From the NCBI GenBank assembly GCA_038150225.1, contig JAYQWG010000001.1, forward strand, positions 62,001-126,000: DNA of 64,000 bases. The letters run 5' to 3'. The notes under the pieces are model-generated. The model was not told where the DNA came from and searched no databases. It was given only the letters and a program-made list of their open reading frames with translations. Origin of the DNA: Lucifugimonas sp038150225. GTDB lineage: Bacteria > Chloroflexota > Dehalococcoidia > Lucifugimonadales > Lucifugimonadaceae. A program made the translations under genes and the position numbers. Each line of letters begins with the position of its first letter. Within the stretch, counting starts at the first letter, position 1. Of this stretch, positions 44,770 to 54,225 are shown in pieces.

Positions 44770-47700
44770 CTATGCCTTTTCGAGTGCGACTGTGATTTTC
44801 ACGTCGTCTACTTGAACCGATTCAGTTGTAGCCGAGTCGTTTGAGTCTTCGCTCACACCCGCACCCATTTCGAGGTGCTCAGCAAGAGTTTCACCGGAGA
44901 TGTATTCCTCGTGTGGGCGCAACGTGTTAGCAACTGGCTCTGTGGTGATGACCCAGAGGTTGATACGGTCCGAGATTTCGAGGCCTGAAGACTTTCGGAG
45001 GTTCTGAACCGCACGAACAACTTCGCGAGCGACTCCTTCTGCCTTTAGTTCTTCTGAAACAACCGTGAGCACCGCGCCTGCGTAACCGGCGTCGGTCGCC
45101 ACGGCGTAGTCTTCAAGGGCGACACGCTCGATCAAAACTTCGTCTGATTCGAGCTCGAAATCACCTACTTTGATCATCTCACCGGCTTCTGAAGCTCTAG
45201 CTATTTCCGCTGCATCAGCTTCGGCAATCGCGTTTCTGATCGCACCGATTTCCTTACCGTATTTCGGTCCAAGCTTCGGCAAATTCGGCTTGATATCGAA
45301 GCCGAGCAACCCGCCAATTTCTGAGGCGTTTCGAACTGCTTTTACGTTCAGTTCTTCCTTCAAAACCGGTTCGATTTCCGCTAGTGCGAAGTGCTCCCAA
45401 TCGTGTCGAACCTCGGCAACGAATTCGGCGAGTGGCTGTCGAACTTTGAGTTTCGATTGCGCACGGGCAGAACGTCCGAGTGAGGCCAACCTGATTGCAA
45501 GCCGAGTTCGGTTCATCACGTCCTGGTCGATTAACGACTCGTTTGGCTTTGGCCAGTGAGTCAGATGAACAGAATCCGGAGTGCCGTCGACCCGTTCTGC
45601 TACCAGATTGCGGTAGAGCATGTCAGCGGCGAATGGAGTGAACGGAGCAAGCAGTCGCGAGAGCGTGACCAGACACGTGTAGAGAGTCGAGTACGCAGCA
45701 GACTTGTCCTTGTCGCCTTCTGACTTCCAAAAACGCCTGCGCGATCGCCTCACATACCAGTTCGACATGTCATCGATGAACTGCTCCATTGCTCCTGCCG
45801 CGTACGGAAGCTGCCAGTTCTCAAGGTTGACGGTCATTCGACCAATCAGCTGGTTTAGTTCTGAGAGGATCCATCGATCAAGCTCAGAGAAGTTTTCTGC
45901 GTCGGAAGCCATATTCCAGTTGATGTAACTAGGTTGATCTACACCGAACTCAAGAGGAATGCTTGATTCTTCTGGAGTCCAACCATCGAGGTTCGCGTAA
46001 GTCACGAAGAACGAATAGATATTCCACAGTGGAATCAGGAACTGTCGACGTACTTCATCACCCGTACGGAATCCGAAGTTGATGTTGTTTGCAGGCGTGT
46101 GACGGCTGAACACCCAGCGCATCACGTCCACACCCATTTGATCGGCCGCATCTTCAAACCAAATCGCGTTGCCCTTCGATTTGTGCATTTCCTCGCCGTT
46201 TTCGTCGCGCATCAACGCGTAGGAAAAAACCTGGCGAGAAGGCATCGAGTCTTCGAGAACAGCAGCCATCACGATGAGTGAATAGAACCAGTTTCTGAAT
46301 TGGCCGGGGAAGCTTTCTGAAATCCAATCGGCAGGAAACCACTCTTTCCAGTGATCTGGATCAGATTTGTATCCGATTGTTGAGAACGGCACGATTCCAG
46401 CGTCGAGCCAGGCGTTTCCGACGTCCTCGATCCGAGAGACTTTTTCACCACAGTCCGAACAGGCGATTTTTATGCCATCGATCCACGGGCGATGCGGTGA
46501 AGCACCGCTCTTTTCGAACTCATCCCAACCTTCGACTGCTCGTTCTTTTAACTCTTCAGCGGAACCGATGACATCGAAATTGCCGCAGTCGCATGCGTAA
46601 ATCGGCAGTGCAAGACCGTAGTAGCGCTTCTTCGAGATCATCCAGTCGTGCATGTTGCGCAACCAGTCGAGCTCTCGAGCTTTACCAAACTCGGGGAACC
46701 AGTCCATTTCGTTGGTGGCTTTCACCATCTTTGGTCGAATCTCGTCCATCGAAATGAACCATTCGTCAACGAGTCGGAAAACAAGTTCTTTTCCACAACG
46801 CCAGCAAACCGGGTATCGGTGGGTGTACTTGTTGACCCGTACCAGAAGTCCCTTTTCTTTCAAAGACTCGAATACGAGGTCTTTTACATCGGCGGCGGAC
46901 TTGCCGGTGAACGGGCCGAATCCGTCCATGTAAATACCATTCTGATCCAGGGGAGCAATCGGGGTTAGGCTGTTGTCGTTGCCCAGCTGGAAGTCTTCTG
47001 CACCGGCACCTGGGGCTGTGTGGACGATTCCAGTTCCTTCGGTCTCTCCGACTTCGTCCCACGAAAGCACTCGATGTTGATCTTTGGCTTCAGACTGCGC
47101 AGGTAATTCGTCAAAAGGTCCCTGGTAACGAAGTCCGACAAGCTCGGAACCTTTCAATTCACCAAGAATTTGAGCCTCGTTCGTGAGGACATTGTCCTTC
47201 TTTAGCGACTCGAACAGCGCTTTGCTGAAGTAGAGAACCGATCCTTGGTCTTCAACCTTGAGATACGTGTTTTCAGGGTTTACTGCTGCGGCAACGTTTG
47301 CAGCGAGAGTCCATGGTGTGGTGGTCCAGACGAGAAGGTTTTCGTTCTCATGACCTTCGTCGATTATCGGGAATTTTAAGAATGGGCTTTCGTGGGTGAT
47401 TTCCTGGTAGCCCTCGGTGACGATCTCATGTTGAGAAAGCCCGGTTCCACATCGCGGACACCACGGCATAACGTCTCGACCCTTGTAGATCCAATCGTTA
47501 TCTGCGCAGGTCTTCAGGAAGTGCCAAATGGTGTAGTTATTTTCGTCTGACTTGGTGTGGTACGAGTTGTTCCAATCCATGAAGTAGCCGAGACGTTTCG
47601 ACTGCTCTGTGATTCGGTCAGCGAATCGATCAACACGTGCCTGGCACTCGCGTACAAACTTGTCGACACCGTATTCTTCGATGTCGCGTTTCGACTTGAA

Positions 47701-48015
47701 GCCTTTTTCTTTCTCTACTTCAACTTCGATCCAGAGCCCCTGCCCGTCGAAACCATTCTGGAAACGCTGTTTGTAGCCCTGCATGTTTCGGAAACGCAGG
47801 AACAGGTCTTTGTAGGTTCGACCCCAGGCGTGGTGAACACCCATTGGGTTATTGGCAGTAATTGGCCCGTCTATGAACGAAAACCGTTTTTCGCTGTTCT
47901 CATTGAGCTTCCTGTAGCGCGTGGGAATATCGTTTTCGTTCCACCACTTCAGAATGGCTTCCTCGTTGGCCACGAAATCGACTTTTGGGTCTACTGGATC
48001 GAACTGACTCGACAC
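44770..48015 (-). CDS. ileS: Isoleucine-tRNA ligase
   Basis: The 1081-residue class I synthetase has the HIGH-equivalent in NPMGVHHAWGRTYKDL (about residue 61), the editing CP1 domain (WTTTPWTLAANVAAAVNPEN, HTAPGAGAEDFQLG), zinc-type cysteines (WCPRCGTGLSQHE, CWRCGKEL), the KMSKS-equivalent MHKSKGNAIWFED near residue 610, and a long anticodon-binding C-terminal part. It charges tRNA-Ile. GTG start at 48015. A T-box leader controls it in cis. Confidence 0.97.
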   Translation of the reverse strand: MSSQFDPVDPKVDFVANEEAILKWWNENDIPTRYRKLNENSEKRFSFIDGPITANNPMGVHHAWGRTYKDLFLRFRNMQGYKQRFQNGFDGQGLWIEVEVEKEKGFKSKRDIEEYGVDKFVRECQARVDRFADRITEQSKRLGYFMDWNNSYHTKSDENNYTIWHFLKTCADNDWIYKGRDVMPWCPRCGTGLSQHEIVTEGYQEITHESPFLKFPIIDEGHENENLLVWTTTPWTLAANVAAAVNPENTYLKVEDQGSVLYFSKALFESLKKDNVLTNEAQILGELKGSELVGLRYQGPFDELPAQSEAKDQHRVLSWDEVGETEGTGIVHTAPGAGAEDFQLGNDNSLTPIAPLDQNGIYMDGFGPFTGKSAADVKDLVFESLKEKGLLVRVNKYTHRYPVCWRCGKELVFRLVDEWFISMDEIRPKMVKATNEMDWFPEFGKARELDWLRNMHDWMISKKRYYGLALPIYACDCGNFDVIGSAEELKERAVEGWDEFEKSGASPHRPWIDGIKIACSDCGEKVSRIEDVGNAWLDAGIVPFSTIGYKSDPDHWKEWFPADWISESFPGQFRNWFYSLIVMAAVLEDSMPSRQVFSYALMRDENGEEMHKSKGNAIWFEDAADQMGVDVMRWVFSRHTPANNINFGFRTGDEVRRQFLIPLWNIYSFFVTYANLDGWTPEESSIPLEFGVDQPSYINWNMASDAENFSELDRWILSELNQLIGRMTVNLENWQLPYAAGAMEQFIDDMSNWYVRRSRRRFWKSEGDKDKSAAYSTLYTCLVTLSRLLAPFTPFAADMLYRNLVAERVDGTPDSVHLTHWPKPNESLIDQDVMNRTRLAIRLASLGRSARAQSKLKVRQPLAEFVAEVRHDWEHFALAEIEPVLKEELNVKAVRNASEIGGLLGFDIKPNLPKLGPKYGKEIGAIRNAIAEADAAEIARASEAGEMIKVGDFELESDEVLIERVALEDYAVATDAGYAGAVLTVVSEELKAEGVAREVVRAVQNLRKSSGLEISDRINLWVITTEPVANTLRPHEEYISGETLAEHLEMGAGVSEDSNDSATTESVQVDDVKITVALEKA

Positions 48016-48065
48016 TACTGCTTCCTCGATACGAACGTTCTTAAGTTGTCTGGGAATAAATCAGG

Positions 48066-48345
48066 CAAAAAATAGCCCGTCCCAAATTCAGGGACGGGCG
48101 TTTGAAATAAAACGATACCGCGGTACCACCCTGGTTTCCCGATCTACTCGCGTATTTCGGGACACTCAGATCGAACTTCTGAAAGATCGTGGCTGAAATA
48201 ACGTTCAACCAATCCGGCCCAGCCTAATAGGAGTGAAAACTACCGTTCAGTGAGCGGTTCAGGAGTGATGATTCAGGAGTGCTTTGTACCCGCTTCCACC
48301 GTACCGGGCTCGCTTGACACACACTGAACTGAAACGTGTCTCCGT
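48066..48345 (-). promoter_or_regulatory. T-box riboswitch upstream of ileS
   Basis: The leader contains the invariant T-box AGGGTGGTACCGCGG (minus strand of 48118-48132), followed by a terminator: GCCCGTCCC/GGGACGGGC stem (48075-48099) and a T-run. The upstream portion, around 48250-48340, folds as stem I. An ATC triplet near AATCATCAC (about 48265-48275) may be the isoleucine specifier, but the loop was not modelled. Uncharged tRNA-Ile should favour the antiterminator and read-through into ileS and the gene behind it. Confidence 0.93.
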
Positions 48346-48434
48346 CACAACTTTTGACTGACCAATATTACATCCGTGATGTTCGAATTGCAGTAACAGG
48401 TCTTTGAAACCAAGCTGGGTTAGTATCCCTCTCC

Positions 48435-48683
48435 ATGTCGGTTGATAAGGGCAAAAGGCTGTTTGGGCGTGAAGCGGAACTGGCGAGACTTGAAAATGCT
48501 CGCCAGTCCGTTTTGGACGGCAATGGACGAACATTGTTGGTCAGTGGTGATCCGGGAATCGGTAAATCGGCACTCGTTGATCACTTCGGTGATCGGTTAA
48601 AAAATCAGGCTGGAGCATCTTTTCCGGCAACAGCTTTGAGGGCGAGTTCACACCGCCGGGTTGGCTGTGGATTCATTTACTGA
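48435..48683 (+). pseudogene. Truncated AAA ATPase (AAA_16, LuxR/cyclase-associated type), N-terminal fragment
   Basis: The 82-residue frame opens RLFGREAELARLENARQSVL and has Walker A VSGDPGIGKSALVDHF near residue 36. This is the beginning of the AAA_16 domain of large signalling ATPases that normally run to 700-1000 residues. It then turns into an unrelated tail (SSHRRVGCGFIY) and stops, overlapping the convergent lipoprotein gene. It appears to be a 3'-deleted remnant. No Walker B is present, so activity is not expected. Confidence 0.65.
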
Positions 48684-49415
48684 GATTCGACCATCAATGA
48701 ATTCCTGGTGAAACTTTCCTTGTTTTTTCACCAACGCATCCAAAGCGACAATGTCCGCGGTTCGAGTCCTATCCGATGCCACGTCAAGCAGCTCCGCAGA
48801 TACGTGAGTACTTGGTCCGGTCATTAATGCATCTGTGGAGGGATTTACGACGTGTAAGCAGTAATCACTTTCGTATGCCACCAACGCGGACTCCACACCT
48901 GCGTTCGTAACAACGGGTTTACTGTCTTCAACTGTTAGACCAACCGATGTGGTAAATCCTTGACCGGCGTGAACAATTGGTTCCAAATGAAGGGCGGTTT
49001 CTACAAGTTGCTCCTGAATCGCAACACTGGGTTGTTTCACCGACCATGCATTTGGGCTGCCTGTTACATAAGTGCGTGAGCCAGAAGGTTTTTCGGACTC
49101 AAATACACAGTTCTGACAAAAATGGAGATAATCGCCATCCCCGTGCGGGTCGAAGTAAGTATTGGTCAGGAATTCTGTCCACGCGGTAACCAAGCCGGTG
49201 TCTGTTCCGACAGACTGAAGTTCCATTGGGAACTCTTTTATGGCCAATCCTGCTAGCTCATTAGCCTGGGGCGCATCACTGTCTGATTGCGTAACGATAT
49301 CGGAATTTTCGTTAACTCCTGAATCAGTACTGTCCGCTCAGCCAAGTATGGCAACTACCAGAATTGCTATCAAAAAAGTTAAAACTGTGCGATTCAAATT
49401 GCCGATATTCATCAT
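48648..49415 (-). CDS. Putative lipoprotein of unknown function with TGA at the lipobox cysteine codon
   Basis: A strong ribosome binding site (GGAGGTCAA) precedes ATG 49415. The frame reads MMNIGNLNRTVLTFLIAILV, VAILG, then TGA (49338-49340, codon 26), then ADSTDSG, a Ser/Asp-rich linker, and about 225 uninterrupted codons to 48648. The TGA falls exactly on the +1 Cys of a lipobox (ILG|C). The mature part has HFCQNCVFESEKPSG and no recognised domain. Either a nonsense mutation (TGC/TGT to TGA) or recoding; initiation within the mature part would give a cytoplasmic protein. No convincing SECIS hairpin follows. Confidence 0.7.
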
Positions 49416-49585
49416 TTGACCTCCGTTTTGGCAACTTCATTCGGAGATTGATGATCGATCGGAAATCTTTTCGCGACATCGCATAACTATGCCATTGGCA
49501 CAGAAATGGTGGAGCGAAAAAGTTCAGGTCGAGAGATCCCTCCAGTACGGTCTGGACGCGTCAACAGAGGGCTTGTTTTGGAGAG

Positions 49586-50416
49586 TTAACCCAGTTCGAA
49601 ATTGGCGAGCTGTTCGTAACGGGCTTCTTCTTCGTCGTCGATGTAACTGCGGTAAAGCGCGATGGCTGCAACCGGTAGTTGTTGACCGGTGATTTTCAGC
49701 GGGGCGTGTCTCCAGGACATTCCAACGTCTTCAGCGAGCCTGCCACGAACTCCGGCTTTTGTGCGACCTATGGTCACATGGGGTCGGAATTCACGGTCTT
49801 CGGGTTTGAAGCCAAGATTGACCATGCAGCCTTCGACTCGTCCCTGTAACTGTTCAAGACGTCGAAGTTCGCCCGCAAGCCCAACCCAGCAAATGCGTGG
49901 GTCACGGAACGATGGGAAGCACCCGGTTCGTCCGATTTTGATCGTGAATTTTCCGGAACTACTCGCGACCCTTGCTAGAGATGTTTTGATCGCTTCAACG
50001 TCTTCGACCGGCGTATCACCCAGGAACTTCAGGGTGAGATGCATGGCCTGCTGTTCGATCCATCGGACTCGTTCGTGTTCACGAGGTCTAAAGCTTCCGG
50101 CGAGGTCCGCGAATGTTCGCTTCAACTTCCTGGGTAGTTCAATGGCAACGAACAAACGCCAGGTGTCGAGTGAATCGGCTTCCTCTGGTTCTTCAGTTGC
50201 TGCTGACCGAATTATCTTCGGTTCGCTCGGAATAAATACCGCTTCTGATCCCGGTTCGGGATCACTCGACTGAACAGCCGGGTCTTGAGAACTTTCTTCG
50301 GGCTTGATTTCAGCCTCTGTAGTAGGCGAATCGGTGCTAGTCGGCTTAACTATTTGTTCCTTGGCTGGGTTTTCGCCACCGAGCCATGGATCCAAATCCT
50401 TTGAGTTCGTCACCAA
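49586..50416 (-). CDS. thpR: RNA 2',3'-cyclic phosphodiesterase (2'-5' RNA ligase family)
   Basis: The conserved 190-residue 2H domain (from about residue 85: TWRLFVAIELPRKLKRTF) has both catalytic HxTx motifs, HLTLKFLG and HVTIGRTK. Ahead of it is an unusual ~85-residue acidic, proline/serine-rich extension (DSPTTEAEIKPEESSQDP). 2H enzymes open cyclic phosphates at RNA ends or ligate 2'-5' bonds. The extension could be a disordered linker or a start chosen too far upstream, but the frame has no good later start. Confidence 0.87.
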   Translation of the reverse strand: MVTNSKDLDPWLGGENPAKEQIVKPTSTDSPTTEAEIKPEESSQDPAVQSSDPEPGSEAVFIPSEPKIIRSAATEEPEEADSLDTWRLFVAIELPRKLKRTFADLAGSFRPREHERVRWIEQQAMHLTLKFLGDTPVEDVEAIKTSLARVASSSGKFTIKIGRTGCFPSFRDPRICWVGLAGELRRLEQLQGRVEGCMVNLGFKPEDREFRPHVTIGRTKAGVRGRLAEDVGMSWRHAPLKITGQQLPVAAIALYRSYIDDEEEARYEQLANFELG

Positions 50417-50573
50417 TAATTCCTAGTACGCTGTTTCTTCCGACTACATCAATCGTACAGACGGAATATCCGCTGAGTACCGACGAATTCGATCAATTGT
50501 CGATGGATGATTGATGCATCCGGCTATAATTCCAGCCCGATTTGAAGCCAGCAAATAACCGACGGAGCTAAAA

Positions 50574-51566
50574 GTGGCACTTCTACTGAACCGGTCTGAT
50601 GTTCAAAAACTTCTACCAATGTCGAAAGCGATCGACGTGTTGGAGGCAGCGTTCGGAGAATTGTCAGCAGGCACGGCGGAAATGCCTGACCGAACGGTTA
50701 TGACCGATGCTGAAGTTGGGGGCTGGATCGCCTATATGCCCGCCTATCTCAAATCGGGTGGTGCACTTGGAGTGAAGGCGGTAACCGTTTACAAGGACAA
50801 CCCGGCCAAGTTCGATATACCCACGACGATCGGCACGATACTCGTGCAGGACAACCAGACAGGTGTCGTTGTTGCAGCGATGGACGGTGGTTACCTCACT
50901 GGTATTCGGACTGGTGCAGGCGGTGGAGTTGCAACCCGTCATTTGGCGAGGAAAGACTCCAAGGTTGCCGGCGTGCTTGGTACTGGCGTTATGGCTCGGG
51001 GACAGGTCCTGGCGTTGGCTGAAGCTGCTGACCTTGAAACCATCCTCGTTTATTCACGAAACAACCCGGATCAACGACAGGCGTTCGCCGAAGAGTTCAC
51101 TCAACTTACCGGTGTAAATGTTCAGGTCGCTGAGAGCGCGGAGGGACTTGTTCGAGAGTCAGACATCGTCACGTTGATCACATCAGCAACCGAACCAATC
51201 GTAGACGGCTCATGGTGGAAGCCGGGAACGCACATCAATGCAATCGGTTCTCACGCAGTTGGGGTTCGAGAGCTGGATACGGCAACGATTAAGATGTCGA
51301 AAGTTGTGTGTGATCAAAAACAGGCGTGCCTGAACGAAGCGGGGGACATCCAAATTCCGATTGAGGAAGGTGTCTACTCAGCAGACGATATTCACGGCGA
51401 ACTTGGTGAAGTCATCAATGGCACCATCGCCGGGCGAGAGAGCGACGATGAAATCACTCTGTTCAAGAGCGTTGGACTCGCAATCCAGGACATTTCCTGC
51501 GCATCCCTCGTTTACGACCAGGCGAAGGCACAGGGCGTTGGTCTTGATTTCGACTTCAGTGGTTAG
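50574..51566 (+). CDS. Ornithine cyclodeaminase / mu-crystallin family protein
   Basis: The 330 residues match the OCD family: ALLLNRSDVQKLLPMSKAID, LGVKAVTVYKDNPAKFDIPT, MDGGYLTGIRTGAGGGVATR, and the NAD-binding VAGVLGTGVMARGQVLAL, followed by HINAIGSHAVGVRELD and CDQKQACLNEAGDIQIP. Members include ornithine cyclodeaminase, alanine dehydrogenase and ketimine reductases; which applies here is unclear. GTG start behind GGAG. The frame is intact and stands alone. Confidence 0.88.
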   Translation: MALLLNRSDVQKLLPMSKAIDVLEAAFGELSAGTAEMPDRTVMTDAEVGGWIAYMPAYLKSGGALGVKAVTVYKDNPAKFDIPTTIGTILVQDNQTGVVVAAMDGGYLTGIRTGAGGGVATRHLARKDSKVAGVLGTGVMARGQVLALAEAADLETILVYSRNNPDQRQAFAEEFTQLTGVNVQVAESAEGLVRESDIVTLITSATEPIVDGSWWKPGTHINAIGSHAVGVRELDTATIKMSKVVCDQKQACLNEAGDIQIPIEEGVYSADDIHGELGEVINGTIAGRESDDEITLFKSVGLAIQDISCASLVYDQAKAQGVGLDFDFSG

Positions 51567-51578
51567 TTCCGTTACTGG

Positions 51579-51676
51579 CTAACCAGCCGATATACAGAAT
51601 TCATTTCCTTCAGGATCTTGCAACACTGAAGATCATTTACGTCGAGCGCAATCGAACCCAGTTTCGCTATTGCCAT
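51579..51676 (-). pseudogene. Internally deleted VOC/glyoxalase-family gene remnant
   Basis: From ATG 51676 (GGGAG eleven bases upstream) the minus strand reads MAIAKLGSIALDVNDL, a typical VOC/glyoxalase-like N terminus. In another frame, directly after it, SSVLQDPEGNEFCISAG and a stop at 51579 form the typical VOC C terminus. The ~80 residues normally between these ends are missing. Only about 33 codons remain, so this is a collapsed gene. Confidence 0.75.
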
Positions 51677-51716
51677 TCGTCACTCCCATATTGGGAGGCA
51701 ACATAGCCGAATTCGG

Positions 51717-54134
51717 TCAGGCAAGCTCAACGAGAGTGGCACCGTTGCCACCCTGGTGTCGAGGTGCTGCGCTGAATGTGCCGACCAGTGAATGTCCTGC
51801 AAGAATCACCCTGATTGCTTCTCGCAATGCCCCGGTGCCGTCACCGTGGATGACTCGTACATTTCGGAGACCAGACATTGAAGCATCGTCGATGAACTTT
51901 TTCACCTCATCTTCAGCTTCATGAACTCGGAATCCCCGAACATCGAGTTCGGTGACAGTTTCTGTTGCCGGTTCAACGTCGACTGATATGGACGGTTGTG
52001 GTTTTGGGTCGGCTTTATCTTCAGCGGGCTTAACCAGTCGAAGTTGAGATTCCTTTAGCTCGATACGTGCCCCACCCATCTGGAGCTCGATCATTCCGTC
52101 CTTGCCGCGGTCGATGACCGTTGCGTTGACGCTCAAACCCTTGATTTCGACCTCGTCGTTGGCCTGAAGAGGACGGGCAACCTTGTCGTCGGAGGGAGGT
52201 GCTTCTGGTGGAGGAGCCACCGGCAGCCAGGTAGGGTCTGCGAATCGCCCCTTTAACCTCCCAATCGCACGTTGCGCAGCAGCAAGATCAGTGTCCTGCT
52301 TTGCCTGGCTGACGATCTTCCTGAGGTCACGACGCACCTGGTCTGCCTCACGGCGAAGCTCCATTCGAGATTTTTCGATCATGTCCTCTTGCGCTTTGGT
52401 CACATTGGACAGTTTCGATTGAAGCTCACGCCGGGCGATATCGGCTTCTAGTTTGGATTTTTCTGCCTCGTCACGAATTCGTGCAGTTTCTTCTCGCTCG
52501 CGTTGAAGCTGTTGGAGGATCGTTTCTGACTCAGTTCGTGCGGGGTCAATCATGCTTTCCGCATCTTCGAGGATATGGTTCGGCATGCCGAGGTGCTTGG
52601 CAACGTGTAACGCGTAGCTGCGTCCGGGAATGCCCATTAGGACTTTGTAGGTCGGCAACATCGAATCTGGATCAAGTTCGACAGAAGCATTCGCAAGGTC
52701 ACCTGATTCAGCAGCGAATTCGGCAACCGCTCGGTAGTGAGATGTGATTGCAATTGGCATGTCGCTCGCCATTGCGTGTTCGAGGACCGCCCTTGCGAGC
52801 GCAGAACCTTCTTCTGGATCAGTACCTGTGCCGAGTTCGTCGAGAAGGATGAGTGAGTTTGAGGTTGCCTCAAGGAGGATTTCGATCACTCGCCCCATGT
52901 GGCTTGAGAAAGTAGAAACAGACCTCTCTATCGACTGCGAATCTCCAATATCGGCATACACAGAATCGAAAATTGCCATTTCGCCGTCTTCGACCGGCAG
53001 TTGGAGCCCACTCTGGTGCATCAACGCAAACAGACCAATTGTCTTGATCGCAACGGTCTTTCCACCGGTGTTGGGTCCCGTAATTACGAGGCCACGGAAA
53101 CCGGGACCAATATTGACCGTTATTGGCTCCGCATCGTCGCCCAGGATTGGATGCCTTGCACCGATCAGGTTCACAACGTTGTCTGAGCCGGGAGGCATGG
53201 TCGCAATTCGCCGCGCTCGCATTGACTGGGACAGTCGTCCCCGGGCGACGATGTAGTCGATGGCAGCTGCAGCTTCGATACTTACAACTGCCTCAGGCTC
53301 ACGGTCGCCGATCATCCCGGAAATTTTTCGCAGGATTCGCTTTTCTTCTCTTTGAGCTTCTGCTGCGGTTTCACGCCAGTCGTTACACAACTCAACTGCC
53401 TTGAATGGCTCAACGAACAGAGTGTGACCACTACCGGAGACGTCGTGGACGATGCCTGGAACTGATTCTCGGGCGTCAGACCGTACTTCAAGAACTAGCC
53501 GATCTCCGCGTGTGACGATTGCGCCAGATTGGAGCGATTGCCGTACTGCCGGGCTATTTGCGATTCGCTCCATAACCCGCATTACTCGTTGGTAAGTCTT
53601 GCTGACGTTCGCTCTTAGTCGCGCAAGTTTTGGAGTAGCTGAACTGAGAACTTCGCCTCGATCTGAAACGAGTTTGAACACTTCTTTGTTCAAATCACGC
53701 AGGTCAGGAATATCTTGTGCGATATTTTCGAGGAGAGGTGTTCGACCCTTCATTGAGAGAACGGTCTGGCGTGCCACCCAGATCGAGTCTAGAAGGAACA
53801 GTACCGATACGATTTCTTCGCCGGTGAGTACTCCACCAATAGAAGCTCGATGAAGTAACTCTCTCGGATTCCTTGCGCCGGTTAGCCCGATATCTCCCAC
53901 ATCGGAAAGTAGTCGGACTGCTTCCGCTGTTTCGTCTTGCAGTCTTTGGACATCATCTGGGTGTATTTGTGGCTCAGCGGCAAGAGCCATCTCACGAGAC
54001 ATAAAAAAGCGCGTGCGTCCGGCGAGCATGTTGCGCACGTTAGTAAATTCGAGGAGTTCCCACGCTTGCTGCTGAAGCGAAAGCGGCGGCTCTTCTGGAT
54101 CGACGGCTGAATTGTCTTCTGAATGTTCGATCAT
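51717..54134 (-). CDS. mutS2: Endonuclease MutS2
   Basis: The 805-residue protein has the MutS core and clamp region, Walker A ITGPNTGGKTVAIKTIG (about residue 346), SQSIERSVSTFSSHMGRVIE, Walker B LILLDELGTGTDPEEGSALA, and ITSHYRAVAEFA. A coiled-coil region (REREETARIRDEAEKSKLEA) follows, and a C-terminal Smr nuclease domain from about residue 725 with ELDVRGFRVHEAEDEV, VRVIHGDGTGALREAI. MutS2 is linked to recombination control and ribosome rescue. The N-terminal mismatch domains of MutS are absent, as expected. Confidence 0.96.
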   Translation of the reverse strand: MIEHSEDNSAVDPEEPPLSLQQQAWELLEFTNVRNMLAGRTRFFMSREMALAAEPQIHPDDVQRLQDETAEAVRLLSDVGDIGLTGARNPRELLHRASIGGVLTGEEIVSVLFLLDSIWVARQTVLSMKGRTPLLENIAQDIPDLRDLNKEVFKLVSDRGEVLSSATPKLARLRANVSKTYQRVMRVMERIANSPAVRQSLQSGAIVTRGDRLVLEVRSDARESVPGIVHDVSGSGHTLFVEPFKAVELCNDWRETAAEAQREEKRILRKISGMIGDREPEAVVSIEAAAAIDYIVARGRLSQSMRARRIATMPPGSDNVVNLIGARHPILGDDAEPITVNIGPGFRGLVITGPNTGGKTVAIKTIGLFALMHQSGLQLPVEDGEMAIFDSVYADIGDSQSIERSVSTFSSHMGRVIEILLEATSNSLILLDELGTGTDPEEGSALARAVLEHAMASDMPIAITSHYRAVAEFAAESGDLANASVELDPDSMLPTYKVLMGIPGRSYALHVAKHLGMPNHILEDAESMIDPARTESETILQQLQREREETARIRDEAEKSKLEADIARRELQSKLSNVTKAQEDMIEKSRMELRREADQVRRDLRKIVSQAKQDTDLAAAQRAIGRLKGRFADPTWLPVAPPPEAPPSDDKVARPLQANDEVEIKGLSVNATVIDRGKDGMIELQMGGARIELKESQLRLVKPAEDKADPKPQPSISVDVEPATETVTELDVRGFRVHEAEDEVKKFIDDASMSGLRNVRVIHGDGTGALREAIRVILAGHSLVGTFSAAPRHQGGNGATLVELA

Positions 54135-54225
54135 GTGAGATGGATTGTAGTTCTTACACGATGTTTATACTCGCCGAACGTTACCGAGTTATCCGAAACG
54201 AATCACTAGAGTTTGTGACTCCCAG

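Noticed and set aside
49489..49692. 67-codon plus-strand frame between the lipoprotein and thpR genes
   Set aside because: Overlaps the end of thpR and has no recognisable features.
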